Part shown: one piece after another, positions 38,075 to 46,528 of the stretch | Layout of the letters: the number at the start of each line of letters is the position of its first letter | Numbering within the stretch: position 1 is the first letter of the stretch | From: Candidatus Uabimicrobium amorphum | GTDB lineage: Bacteria > Planctomycetota > Uabimicrobiia > Uabimicrobiales > Uabimicrobiaceae | DNA: 64,000 bases | Assembly (NCBI RefSeq): GCF_009002475.1 | Contig: NZ_AP019860.1 | Location: 5,718,501 to 5,782,500 of the forward strand | Direction of reading: 5' to 3' | Notes under the pieces: model-generated | Told to the model about the DNA's origin: nothing | Databases searched by the model: none | The model's input: only the letters and a program-made list of their open reading frames with translations | Made by a program: the position numbers and the translations under genes

Positions 38075-39526
38075 ATGAGATTAGGGGACTATAAGATTTT
38101 AGAAAAAATGGATTCTAGTAGAATGGGAGACGTTTTTCTCGGCTGCCATTATCAAACGCAAGAAAAAGTTGTGATCAAAATTATTGCGCATGATTTACTG
38201 CAAAATAGTCGAGCAATTGCTCGATTTCAAAGAGAAATTTACCAAACAATTCAACTTGAACATATCAATATTGTTAGTGGCTATACTGCAGGAGAATATC
38301 AAGGACGTTTGTATTATGTCATGGAGTATGTGAATGGATGTAGTGTACGAAAAGAACTTCTTTCATTGTCGTACTACAATGAAAATAAAGCCTTGAGAAT
38401 TGCTTTGCAAATAGCTAAAGCGTTAAAATACGCTGCCTCTTTCAAAATTATCCATCGCGATATCAAGCCAGATAATATTTTACTGACAAAAGATGGAACG
38501 GCGAAACTATGTGATTTAGGATTAGCAAAATCGTTTGAAGATACCAATAAACATACAATTACAGGAACCGTTTTAGGAACACCACAATACATGTCACCTG
38601 AACAAACAAGAGGTGAAGAACTAGACGAGCAAACAGACATTTTTAGTTTAGGCTCTACTTTGTATCACATGTTAACGGGACAACCCCCTTTCCAAGGGAA
38701 GGATTTTATCGAAATTATGGCAAATGTTCAAGATACAGAAGCTATAAGTATTAAAGAGTGGAATCCTCTAATTTCAGATCGAACGTGTGCTTTAGTGGCA
38801 AAAATGATGGAAAAAAAACGTAGTAAAAGATATCGCTCTTTTAAAGAAGTTTGTACAGAATTAGAAAACTGTATCAATATAAAGACAAGTAGTGGCGTCG
38901 CTGCGAAATACAAAAAGTGTTATGTGCCAGAATATAGAGAAACACTGCTCGCAAAAGTTGCTTTACACAATCGCATTATAGAAATGGAGCAAATAGAGCT
39001 GTGTTTACAGCAGCAAGAGCGACTGTTTTTAATAGGAATATCGACCTTGCTAGAAGACATCATTTTGGAAAACGAATTTATATCATTACCCCAAATGAGC
39101 ATACTCAAAAAAACAGTGAATCATTTTATCAATGAACAATTTGAACAAATCCTACGGAAGATTTCTCCAAATGTTATCAAGGAGAGTGGAAAACAATTCC
39201 GTTTCACAATATTAGACTATGTTGGGCAAGATGAAAAAAAACGCAAAGTAATTTACACTAAACTACACGACATTTTATTCAAAGAGGAACAAAAAAAAGT
39301 ACTTAATATCGCCATCGAATATAATCTTATTTCAAAAGTGCAGGCAGACAAATGCTGGAGTATTTATTCTAATAAAGTAGTTCTCTCTGATTACAGTCCG
39401 ATTATAAATATTTTGACAGAAAAGCATTTTCTCCATATTAACGATAGCCGTTTTCTGTTGCGCGCGGTGAGGAGAAGTACCATGACAAATTTTTCTTGTC
39501 AGTATTTTATGAATCAAAAAAACTAG
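38075..39526 (+). CDS. Ser/Thr protein kinase with atypical nucleotide loop
   Basis: The product has 483 residues. ATG 38075 is preferred over the in-frame ATG at 38015 because GGAGGAG precedes it and the kinase fold begins at once. The kinase domain covers ~5-265, with VVIKI, HRDIKPDNI (~127), CDLGLAK (DLG for DFG), GTPQYMSPEQ and TDIFSLG. The glycine-rich loop is DSSRMGDVF, so the first two glycines are lost, yet the catalytic residues remain. The C-terminal ~215 residues are helical with no recognised domain. The frame stops at 39526 inside an A7 tract, and a plausible 32-residue continuation lies in another frame. Confidence 0.85.
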   Translation: MRLGDYKILEKMDSSRMGDVFLGCHYQTQEKVVIKIIAHDLLQNSRAIARFQREIYQTIQLEHINIVSGYTAGEYQGRLYYVMEYVNGCSVRKELLSLSYYNENKALRIALQIAKALKYAASFKIIHRDIKPDNILLTKDGTAKLCDLGLAKSFEDTNKHTITGTVLGTPQYMSPEQTRGEELDEQTDIFSLGSTLYHMLTGQPPFQGKDFIEIMANVQDTEAISIKEWNPLISDRTCALVAKMMEKKRSKRYRSFKEVCTELENCINIKTSSGVAAKYKKCYVPEYRETLLAKVALHNRIIEMEQIELCLQQQERLFLIGISTLLEDIILENEFISLPQMSILKKTVNHFINEQFEQILRKISPNVIKESGKQFRFTILDYVGQDEKKRKVIYTKLHDILFKEEQKKVLNIAIEYNLISKVQADKCWSIYSNKVVLSDYSPIINILTEKHFLHINDSRFLLRAVRRSTMTNFSCQYFMNQKN

Positions 39527-39632
39527 TCCGAAGCCAATAAATGCAGACGAAATAGTCGAAAAGATACTAAAGAAATATAAATCGGCAGCAAAAAATCCGA
39601 AAAGAGCCATTCGTTTTTATCTATGTAACTAA
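39527..39632 (+). other. Out-of-frame C-terminal extension of the preceding kinase
   Basis: If the A7 run just before the kinase stop (39516-39522 region) had six A's, translation would continue through a Lys-rich helix (NADEIVEKILKKYKSAAKN) and end at TAA 39630-39632. The segment has protein-like composition. This could be a recent indel, a polymerase-slippage site or a sequencing error. Confidence 0.45.
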
Positions 39633-39651
39633 GATTATGTCTGGGTTTATA

Positions 39652-40884
39652 TTAGCGAATATTTTGATATATCAACTCTTCGTAATCTTGGTATATTTCC
39701 ATACAGTTTGTGTCATAAAACGGTAACACTTGCATAAAAATGACAGCGACAATTTCTTCTTTAGGATCTACCCAAAAGTGGGTATTGAACAAACCTGACC
39801 AACTATAACTTCCCGGCGAACGCAGGTCACTATCTTTACTTGCCACCTTAATTTGAAATCCTAAACCAAATTTATCGACGCCCGCTCCCCGAGGAAAAGC
39901 ATTGGATAGCATTGGTTTTGCACCAGGATGTTCTTCTACGACAAGAGAACCAATTTGATTTTGTATCATGAGTTCTACTGAGGATTTTTTTAAGATTTGT
40001 TTTCCATTCAAACTTCCCTTGTTGAGTAACATTTGTAAAAAACGAATATAATCCTTTGCCGTAGAACGCAAACCATAATCTCCCAAAATGGTAACTTCCT
40101 GAGCTTCAACTTTAGGCTTTGGCAGTTCTATGCGTTTACCATCTTGTGTTAAATGCATCGTAACAAAACGATGATATTTTTGCTGGGGAATACTATAGAA
40201 CGTATCTGTCATTCCCAAAGGCATAAAGATTTTTGTTTGAAAAAAACTAGATAGAGAACTACCTGTTATCTTTTGTATTATATCTCCGAGAATGCGGCTA
40301 CTGACTCCGTAAGTCCACTTATTACCTGGCTCGTGAACTAGAGGTAAATCGCGTGCATCTTTACCAGTTTTATCTTGTAGAAGTTTTAATGTATGATTCG
40401 AGAAAGTGTAGCCAAATCCCGAAGTGTTGTTTAGCAAATGTCGAATGGTAATTTCATTTTTGGCAGGGCTACTCTCGTATGTGCGATCTTCTTTTTTAAA
40501 GTTGCGAATTACCTTTAGGTTTTTTAAGAAAGGAATGTACTTAGAAGCCGGATCGTCAAGACTCAACAGCCCTTCTTCATAAAGTATCATGATACCTACT
40601 GCGGTAATTGGTTTGGTCATCGATCCTGTTTTAAATATCGCATCTTTAGGCATCGAAATGTTATTTGTCACATCTAGTTTACCAAATCCTTGATAATACA
40701 ATATTTCGCTCTTATTCGCAACAACAGCCACCAAACCCGGAACTTTATTTTTTTCTATCGCGGCTTCGAATAATCGGTTCATTTTTATCTTGCCGCTATC
40801 TGAAATTTGGGGTTGTGTATTTTGCTGTGCGGGGCAGTTATAGACAAATAGGAACATTAGTAACGCGATATATAAGTTTTTCAT
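39652..40884 (-). CDS. Secreted beta-lactamase-fold serine hydrolase (class C / EstB-like)
   Basis: The product has 410 residues from ATG 40884 (SD aggat); a TTG one codon earlier is also possible. A signal peptide (residues 1-20) precedes a serine beta-lactamase/transpeptidase-fold domain. The nucleophile motif is SMTK (Ser ~87). Tyr lies in WTYGVSS, in place of the usual YxN, so the second motif is weak. The family contains esterases, D-peptidases and beta-lactamases; the substrate cannot be predicted. A second protein of the same fold lies at 44425. Confidence 0.8.
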   Translation of the reverse strand: MKNLYIALLMFLFVYNCPAQQNTQPQISDSGKIKMNRLFEAAIEKNKVPGLVAVVANKSEILYYQGFGKLDVTNNISMPKDAIFKTGSMTKPITAVGIMILYEEGLLSLDDPASKYIPFLKNLKVIRNFKKEDRTYESSPAKNEITIRHLLNNTSGFGYTFSNHTLKLLQDKTGKDARDLPLVHEPGNKWTYGVSSRILGDIIQKITGSSLSSFFQTKIFMPLGMTDTFYSIPQQKYHRFVTMHLTQDGKRIELPKPKVEAQEVTILGDYGLRSTAKDYIRFLQMLLNKGSLNGKQILKKSSVELMIQNQIGSLVVEEHPGAKPMLSNAFPRGAGVDKFGLGFQIKVASKDSDLRSPGSYSWSGLFNTHFWVDPKEEIVAVIFMQVLPFYDTNCMEIYQDYEELIYQNIR

Positions 40885-40979
40885 CAAGCGATCCTTTCCG
40901 AAATTTCACCATTCCATAACGGTTGTATTGAATGGCAATGCCAATGCCAACTTGTCGAGCTATGTCTTATAATCCAAAT

Positions 40980-41306
40980 TTACTGTGATGAAAAATCGTC
41001 GAAGCGCTTTTCTAGATTGTCTACGCGTTCTTTGAGTAAGGCAAGTTCTGATTTTTCTTTGTTTGTCTTTTTATGTAAATTTTGAGAAGTTGTGTTATTA
41101 CGATAATCAAAGAATTCTAAGTTTACATTGAAATATTCGCTTAAAGTGATTAGGTCCTCGTATGTAACAGATCTTTTCCCTTTTTCTATTTCACTGATAA
41201 AACTTTGGTGACGTTGAAATACATCTGCAAGTTGCTTTTGATTCATACCTTGCTGAACCCTAAGACTGCGAATTTTTTCTCCCAGTATTGCTTTTTTATC
41301 TACCAT
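40980..41306 (-). CDS. XRE-family transcriptional regulator
   Basis: The product has 108 residues. ATG 41306 has an AAAGGT SD. The helix-turn-helix (~10-65) includes NQKQLADVFQRHQSFISEIE. The C-terminal coiled coil (~80-108) probably dimerises. It is divergent from the small ORF and recombinase across a 184-bp AT-rich spacer, which is the natural place for its operator. The arrangement resembles the repressor of a small mobile element. Confidence 0.85.
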   Translation of the reverse strand: MVDKKAILGEKIRSLRVQQGMNQKQLADVFQRHQSFISEIEKGKRSVTYEDLITLSEYFNVNLEFFDYRNNTTSQNLHKKTNKEKSELALLKERVDNLEKRFDDFSSQ

Positions 41307-41490
41307 ACAAACCTTTCTATTATGTTGTCTAAGCCTAATTATATGGAAAAGTGCTATTGAAGTAAAAAAAATATGTAAAAAATAGATTTTTTATTTGTAA
41401 TTCGAATATTTATTATGTAATATATAGATATATTATTTGTTTTTCGCATAAAAGTGTGTTTGTTCTTTTTGTCTTTTTAGGAGAGCAGCG

Positions 41491-41667
41491 ATGAAGAATG
41501 AAAAAGTAAGTATAGATGATATTGAGTTTGTTGTTGAAGTTTCTACATTATGGGAAGAATGTAAAGACGATTTTGTTAAGCAGTGGGCATACGAGTTGTT
41601 TCTTGAATTTACAGAAAGTGAAGAATGGGTAAAAATAAAAGATATTATGCTATCTATGCCAGAATAA
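41491..41667 (+). CDS. Small acidic protein overlapping the recombinase start
   Basis: The product has 58 residues. ATG 41491 has a strong SD (aggaga at 41479-41484). The product is acidic and rich in Trp and Glu (VSTLWEECKDDF, KQWAYELFLEF) and matches no family I recognise. Its 3' end overlaps the first 43 nt of the recombinase in another frame, which implies translational coupling. Given its position, it may modulate the recombinase or act as an accessory directionality factor (inference). Confidence 0.6.
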   Translation: MKNEKVSIDDIEFVVEVSTLWEECKDDFVKQWAYELFLEFTESEEWVKIKDIMLSMPE

Positions 41668-42983
41668 GCTGCAAAAAAGATTGCTCTATTCAAACGCAAA
41701 GGGAATTGCTTGCCGACTACATCAAAAATGATAATGGTCGACTTTGTCAGTACCTAGTATATGAGGATGATGGTGTTTCTGGAAAGAATACTGTTCGGAA
41801 GGAATTTCAAAATTTACTGCGTGATATTAGGGAAGGAAAGATTCATACGATAGTAAGTACAGAAGTTTCACGTATAAGCCGTAATGTTGTTGACTTTCAA
41901 AACTTTCTAAGTCTATGCCAAAAATACAATACTATTTTTAAATCCCTAGATGGAAATGTGTCTAGTGAAAATGAACAAGAGAAATTAATGATGAGTTTAC
42001 AAAGTTTGTTTGCTCAAGTTGAAATAGAACAAATCTCTAAACGAGTAACACGTAGTTTTGACCACAAATCACTAAAAGGCATGTTTACAGGAGGAAAAAT
42101 TTTTGGTTATCGTTCAGGAATAGAAGGAAAAGGGAAATTGTATGTAGATAAAGAAGAAGCTGAATTGGTTGCGATGATCTTTGATATGTATATCGAAAAG
42201 AAATCTTATTGCCATATTGCTTGTTGGTTAAACGATAACGGATATCATACGCGTGAGTACATTTCGAGTTATGGTGTTTTCCATCCTGGAAAAAAGTGGA
42301 GTAAGAGTAAGGTTCTTAGCATTTTGAAAAATCCAGCATACATTGGTAAAAAAAATGTGAAAGGTATTTTAGTTTCTGCTTCATGGGAAGCAATTATTGA
42401 TTCCAATGTATGGAATACTGTACAAGTTATCATTCGTGCAAAAGTAAACAAGCAGAAGAAAGATAGCTATAAGTATTTACTCGGTGGGTTAATCTATTGT
42501 CAACATTGCGAAACTTACTTGGAAAGTGGATCAGGAACAGGAAGTAAAGGAAAAACGTACTATTATTATCGACACTCGGGGTGCATGCATAAGATTGGTT
42601 GTCCGTATCGACGCAATATCTCCGCCAAAGAAATAGAAAACAAAATTTTTTGCGAAATTTTGTTATTCCTTGACAGAGAAAACTTACTTAGCGTTCTTTT
42701 AGAGGATGTAATGATAAAAGTGTTTAATGAACGAGAACTGAGGAAAACTACGCAGAAATTTTGGAGTCGTAAGATTAGCTCATATAACGAGATGCATAAA
42801 TTATTGTTACGTATTATACGGGTTGTTATATCTAAATCTAATGATTTTGTTCAAGAGTGTAGTGATGTAGAAATTTTTGTTAAGGATCTATTGGATATGG
42901 AGAAGAAAGCACAAAATTTTTTAAAAATAATTGTAAAAAAAGTGAAATTGGAAGGAAAAAGGGGAGCAATTATGCTTTTGTAA
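41625..42983 (+). CDS. Large serine recombinase
   Basis: The product has 452 residues. The resolvase catalytic domain covers ~5-150, with YARISCKKD (probable nucleophile Ser15), EVSRISRN and a DGVSG segment. The Recombinase domain (~170-260) includes GYR, YIGKK and the typical ILKNPAYIG. A zinc-ribbon region has CQHC and later CMHKIGC. The last ~110 residues are a coiled-coil-like tail. These enzymes integrate or excise elements, or invert DNA, at short attachment sites. It overlaps the small ORF at its 5' end and stops 64 bp short of tRNA-Asn. No att repeat was identified by eye. Confidence 0.9.
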   Translation: MGKNKRYYAIYARISCKKDCSIQTQRELLADYIKNDNGRLCQYLVYEDDGVSGKNTVRKEFQNLLRDIREGKIHTIVSTEVSRISRNVVDFQNFLSLCQKYNTIFKSLDGNVSSENEQEKLMMSLQSLFAQVEIEQISKRVTRSFDHKSLKGMFTGGKIFGYRSGIEGKGKLYVDKEEAELVAMIFDMYIEKKSYCHIACWLNDNGYHTREYISSYGVFHPGKKWSKSKVLSILKNPAYIGKKNVKGILVSASWEAIIDSNVWNTVQVIIRAKVNKQKKDSYKYLLGGLIYCQHCETYLESGSGTGSKGKTYYYYRHSGCMHKIGCPYRRNISAKEIENKIFCEILLFLDRENLLSVLLEDVMIKVFNERELRKTTQKFWSRKISSYNEMHKLLLRIIRVVISKSNDFVQECSDVEIFVKDLLDMEKKAQNFLKIIVKKVKLEGKRGAIMLL

Positions 42984-43001
42984 AGTTAGAGTCCCATTCG
43001 C

Positions 43002-43041
43002 AAAAAAAAAGCTCTAAGCCTTATATTGTAAGGATTAGAGC
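43002..43041 (-). terminator. Intrinsic terminator of tRNA-Asn
   Basis: Read on the minus strand, arms GCTCTAA and TTAGAGC with further inner pairing (CCTTA/TAAGG, one mismatch) are followed by nine T's (A's at 43002-43010). The hairpin begins 5 nt after the tRNA 3' end. Confidence 0.85.
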
Positions 43042-43046
43042 GCAAA

Positions 43047-43119
43047 CTCCCCGAGTAGGACTCGAACCTACGACCTAGCGGTTAACAGCCGCGCGCTCTA
43101 CCAACTGAGCTATCGAGGA
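43047..43119 (-). tRNA. tRNA-Asn (GTT)
   Basis: This 73-nt cloverleaf has acceptor arm TCCTCGA paired with TCGGGGA and discriminator G. The D-arm region is AGCTCAGTTGGTAGAGC, the anticodon loop CTGTTAA gives GTT, and the T-arm is GTAGGTTCGAGTCCTAC. CCA is not encoded. A promoter and a terminator flank it closely. Confidence 0.95.
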
Positions 43120-43130
43120 TTGTGGAGATA

Positions 43131-43158
43131 TTTATACCACATCTTTTTGCGTTTGCAA
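43131..43158 (-). promoter_or_regulatory. Sigma70-type promoter of tRNA-Asn
   Basis: On the minus strand, TTGCAA (-35), a 16-bp spacer and TATAAA (-10) end about 11 nt before the mature tRNA 5' end. Confidence 0.6.
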
Positions 43159-43283
43159 CATCTTTTTAGAAAAAATGTGCAATTTTTTTCTCACTATGTG
43201 CACTTTTTGTTCTTAACAAATTGTATTTGTTGGAGTTATGATCTTGGTCTTTTTGTGATAGTCTGTTATTTTTTTTGTAGCCA

Positions 43284-44222
43284 TTATTCACTTTGTAACT
43301 CTTTTTCATAAGCAAATAGTGCAGGAGTGCCCCCGGTATGCCAAAAAAGTAGGTTTCCCGATAGTTTTTTACGTTGGACCAAATCAATAAATCCCGCAAA
43401 GGCCTTTGCGGTGTATACAGGGTCTAGGAAAATTGCTTCACTTTCGGCAAGCAGGGTGATCGCTTCTTTTTCTGCTGATGAAAGAACTGCGTATCCTGCT
43501 CCGAGATAATCATAATTTACATGGAAGTCATCTATAGATAGCGCAATATCTTCTTGTATTTGTTGACAACTTTCTTGCGCAATATCGTACATGGCTTTTT
43601 CAAATTGCTGCTCTGGAGTGCAATCGACACTGATTCCGAGGACCTTACTGGACATACCACAAAGCTTTGCTCCACAAACCATACCCGCTTGTGTCCCACC
43701 ACTACTCGTCGCAAATACGATGTTGTCGAATACCATATCGGTTTGCTGTTGAAGTTCTTGCATGGCAGTGACGTATCCGTAAGCACCAATGCCATTCGAA
43801 CCACCGTAAGGAATCACATATGCGTTTGGGAGGCTTTGTGCCAACATTTGCATTTGTTGCTCACGCTCACTTTTTTCACACCAATGTAGTTTGGCCTGTA
43901 GTAAATTGTCGAGCAATAAATTTCCGTTATCTCTCTGGGGAAGACCCAGTACCAAGTGGCACTGTATCCCAGCCAAACGCGCAGCGGCAGCGGTTTGACG
44001 GCAATGGTTGGATTGTGACATACCAGCTGTTATAATATGTTGTGCATTGTGTTTCTTGGCATCGGCAATTAAATATTCTAACTTACGCGTTTTGTTACCG
44101 CCAAAGGCGAGCCCGGTAAGGTCATCGCGCTTTATCCATATATTGGCGTCTAGCTTTTCGCTCAAATGATTTAGTTTGTGTAACGGTGTGGGTAGATTTG
44201 CCACCGAAAATTTTGTGCTCAT
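43284..44222 (-). CDS. PLP-dependent D-cysteine desulfhydrase / ACC-deaminase-like enzyme
   Basis: The product has 312 residues. ATG 44222 is chosen because AAAGGT precedes it; the frame could start 23 codons earlier but has no SD there. It is a fold-type II PLP enzyme. Lys44 in FGGNKTRK is the Schiff-base lysine, SQSNHCRQ is the substrate loop, and SSGGTQAG is the phosphate-binding loop. The family degrades D-cysteine to pyruvate, H2S and ammonia, or ACC to 2-oxobutyrate. Telling these apart needs alignment; D-cysteine desulfhydrase is more likely by length and motifs. It stands alone. Confidence 0.8.
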   Translation of the reverse strand: MSTKFSVANLPTPLHKLNHLSEKLDANIWIKRDDLTGLAFGGNKTRKLEYLIADAKKHNAQHIITAGMSQSNHCRQTAAAARLAGIQCHLVLGLPQRDNGNLLLDNLLQAKLHWCEKSEREQQMQMLAQSLPNAYVIPYGGSNGIGAYGYVTAMQELQQQTDMVFDNIVFATSSGGTQAGMVCGAKLCGMSSKVLGISVDCTPEQQFEKAMYDIAQESCQQIQEDIALSIDDFHVNYDYLGAGYAVLSSAEKEAITLLAESEAIFLDPVYTAKAFAGFIDLVQRKKLSGNLLFWHTGGTPALFAYEKELQSE

Positions 44223-44321
44223 GTGATTTACCTTTATGATAGAACATTTATCGTATACGGGGATTTCTATAAATAATAGCATATAACACATAACAAACGA
44301 ATAACTTTAACAAAGTGCGGT

Positions 44322-44350
44322 GTAGGGGAGGACCTAGTGTCCGCCCGTTC
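44322..44350. repeat. Dispersed palindromic repeat, copy 1
   Basis: gtaggggaggacctagtgtccgcccgttc matches the segment at 54493-54520 with few changes. The core is an imperfect inverted repeat (ggaggacc / ggtccgccc-like) that can form a hairpin. It lies between the divergent genes at 44222 and 44425. Confidence 0.65.
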
Positions 44351-44424
44351 GCTCAAATACAGATAGACAAACGTTTCTCATTCATAAACTAGCAAACATC
44401 CACAATTATAGAAAGAAGTCCATC

Positions 44425-46248
44425 ATGAAAATCAAAACGATTGTAATCACCTTGTTACTAATTGTTTTTATATGCGCACAGGATATTGACAAACAAAAAG
44501 TCCAGGCATTTATTGATACTTTATTTGCTGACAGCATGAAAAAATACAATGTGCCGGGTGGAGTGATCGCCATTGTGCATGGGAAAGACGTCATTTTAAG
44601 CAAAGGCTATGGCTATGCCGATGTAGTAAAGCAAATTCCTGCGACTTCTAATACGGGTTTTCGTGTGGGTTCGTTGTCAAAATTAGTCACCGCGGCAGCG
44701 GCGATGCAATTGGTCGAAAAAAACCAGGTGGATATACACGCAGATATTGCCAAATATCTAGATGTGAACATACATACCAACTATCCCGACAAGGTAACGC
44801 TTGCGCATCTTTTGACCCACACCAGTGGTTTTGATGTGACAGATATTGGCGATGCGGTGCGAAAAGTCGAAGAGGTGATCCCTTTGCGTGAATTTGTGGC
44901 AAAATACATGACACCACAGATTTATCCCCCAGGAAAGTTTTTTGTGTACACCAACCATGGTTATGCACTCATTGGTTACCTTGTGGAGTATATTGGTAAA
45001 CAAAAATTTGCCGATTATGTGGCCGACAATGTGTTTTCTCCACTGGGGATGAATAATAGTAGTTTTGCCCAGCCTCTCCACGAGCGCTTAACGAAGGAGT
45101 TCGCGATTGGCTACAACTATGCCCAAGGAAAATATCAAGCGCTGCCAGTTGACTTCAGCAATGTGACTCCTGCAGATGCGCTTGTGACGACAAGTGATGA
45201 CTTTGCAAAGTTTATGATCGCGTTTATTGACAAACGCAATTCCAAATTACTCCAGCAGAAAACAATAGAACAAATGTTGGACAAACAATTTTCATATGCC
45301 CCGCAGCTCGCGGGACGTGGCTATGGATTTGGAGAAGAATTGTTCTCTGACAATAGGTTGCACTACGGAACACGGCGTGCTTTTTCTCATACCGGAGGGC
45401 AATTGGGTTTTACGAGTGCGATGATCATCATACCTGAGTACCAAGTGGGAATGTTTATTGTTCTCAATCGTCGTGTGGGCAAAATGCGTCGTGAAATTTT
45501 CGAAAAATTTTTGCAAGAGTTTTTCCCACATCCACAAAATAAGTTCACCGGCAAAAAATCTACATCGAAACTGGAAGTATATACGGGACTGTATCAAAAG
45601 ATAAGTTACCCTCAGTATTCCTTGGAAAAAATAGGCGCGCTTCTTGATCCGGGAAGTACGGCGATGATTACCGCAGAGGACGGTCGGATTTCGTCGAGTA
45701 AGCATGGAGTATTTTACGAGCAGGAACCAGATGTATTTCGCAATCAAAACGACCTGATTGTTTTTCGTAAAGATGCGCAGAAAAATGTTACACACTTTTC
45801 CATCGAACAAGTCGCCTACCAAAAAATAGCTTGGTATCAAAGTCCACGGTTACATCTTCTGTTCTTGTTGGGGGCTTTTTTTCTGTTTTTATTATCCATA
45901 CCTTTACTCATCATTGAATGGTGGCGTAAAAAAAGCTTTCCAAAAACAGCAAAGTTCGCCATTCACACGACCAACTTGACCTTTGCGATGTTTTTAGTGT
46001 TGTTTATTGTTGAAATCATTCAGGTTTCAGGGAGTGGTTGGGACTATGGATTTCTGATAACGACTTATGTGTTACTCACGTGGCCCATCATATGTGTTTT
46101 CGTGGTTCTCATGGCACTCACTCTAGTCGGTATTGCAATCTACAAACGTTTGTGGAGTTTAGGCTGGTATATCTATAGTATCTTGTTATCGACATGTGCG
46201 ATTATTTTTATTTGTATCATTCGCTACTGGAATTTGACTTTCTTTTAG
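44425..46248 (+). CDS. Secreted/membrane beta-lactamase-fold hydrolase with C-terminal membrane domain
   Basis: The product has 607 residues. A signal sequence (1-18) is followed by a serine beta-lactamase/PBP-like domain (~25-370). All three motifs are intact: SLSK (Ser ~84), YTN (Tyr ~175) and HTGG (~323). A linker domain (~380-470) leads to a C-terminal block of about four transmembrane helices (~475-600). The periplasmic or external active site is thus anchored in the membrane. Similar fusions exist among FmtA/PbpE-like cell-wall esterases and D-peptidases; the substrate is unknown. It shares its fold, but not its membrane tail, with the protein at 39652. Confidence 0.85.
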   Translation: MKIKTIVITLLLIVFICAQDIDKQKVQAFIDTLFADSMKKYNVPGGVIAIVHGKDVILSKGYGYADVVKQIPATSNTGFRVGSLSKLVTAAAAMQLVEKNQVDIHADIAKYLDVNIHTNYPDKVTLAHLLTHTSGFDVTDIGDAVRKVEEVIPLREFVAKYMTPQIYPPGKFFVYTNHGYALIGYLVEYIGKQKFADYVADNVFSPLGMNNSSFAQPLHERLTKEFAIGYNYAQGKYQALPVDFSNVTPADALVTTSDDFAKFMIAFIDKRNSKLLQQKTIEQMLDKQFSYAPQLAGRGYGFGEELFSDNRLHYGTRRAFSHTGGQLGFTSAMIIIPEYQVGMFIVLNRRVGKMRREIFEKFLQEFFPHPQNKFTGKKSTSKLEVYTGLYQKISYPQYSLEKIGALLDPGSTAMITAEDGRISSSKHGVFYEQEPDVFRNQNDLIVFRKDAQKNVTHFSIEQVAYQKIAWYQSPRLHLLFLLGAFFLFLLSIPLLIIEWWRKKSFPKTAKFAIHTTNLTFAMFLVLFIVEIIQVSGSGWDYGFLITTYVLLTWPIICVFVVLMALTLVGIAIYKRLWSLGWYIYSILLSTCAIIFICIIRYWNLTFF

Positions 46249-46336
46249 AACGACTTATGAGAAGGAAAATTATTTTGTCGATTTTCGTTATATAAAATTT
46301 CGTTTTGACGGCAAGAGTCGTTTTGCATAAAGTTAC

Positions 46337-46365
46337 TTGACAATAAATTATGTTCGGTGTATACT
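46337..46365 (+). promoter_or_regulatory. Near-consensus sigma70 promoter
   Basis: TTGACA at 46337-46342, a 17-bp spacer and TATACT at 46360-46365 predict a start site near 46372 and a 5' leader of about 155 nt before the DHH gene. It is the best sigma70 match I saw in the window and would drive the DHH-MPE-recR-rpoN-sbcC run. Confidence 0.8.
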
Positions 46366-46528
46366 TAGCGGACTGCAATACCCGTAGTTTTAAAATTTTC
46401 ACACCGAATTTCAGACCATCAAACACTTCTAAAATTACACCTTAAATTTTGGTGGTTTTGTATGTTTCTCAACTGTACTTGTCATGTTGAGAACTGTATT
46501 TTTAGGTTTGTTATAGAAATGAAAATAT

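Noticed and set aside
39510-39530. Programmed -1 frameshift at A-AAA-AAC near the kinase stop
   Set aside because: The heptamer fits, but a -1 shift reaches a stop within six codons. The protein-like tail lies in the +1 frame, so the canonical -1 mechanism does not explain it.
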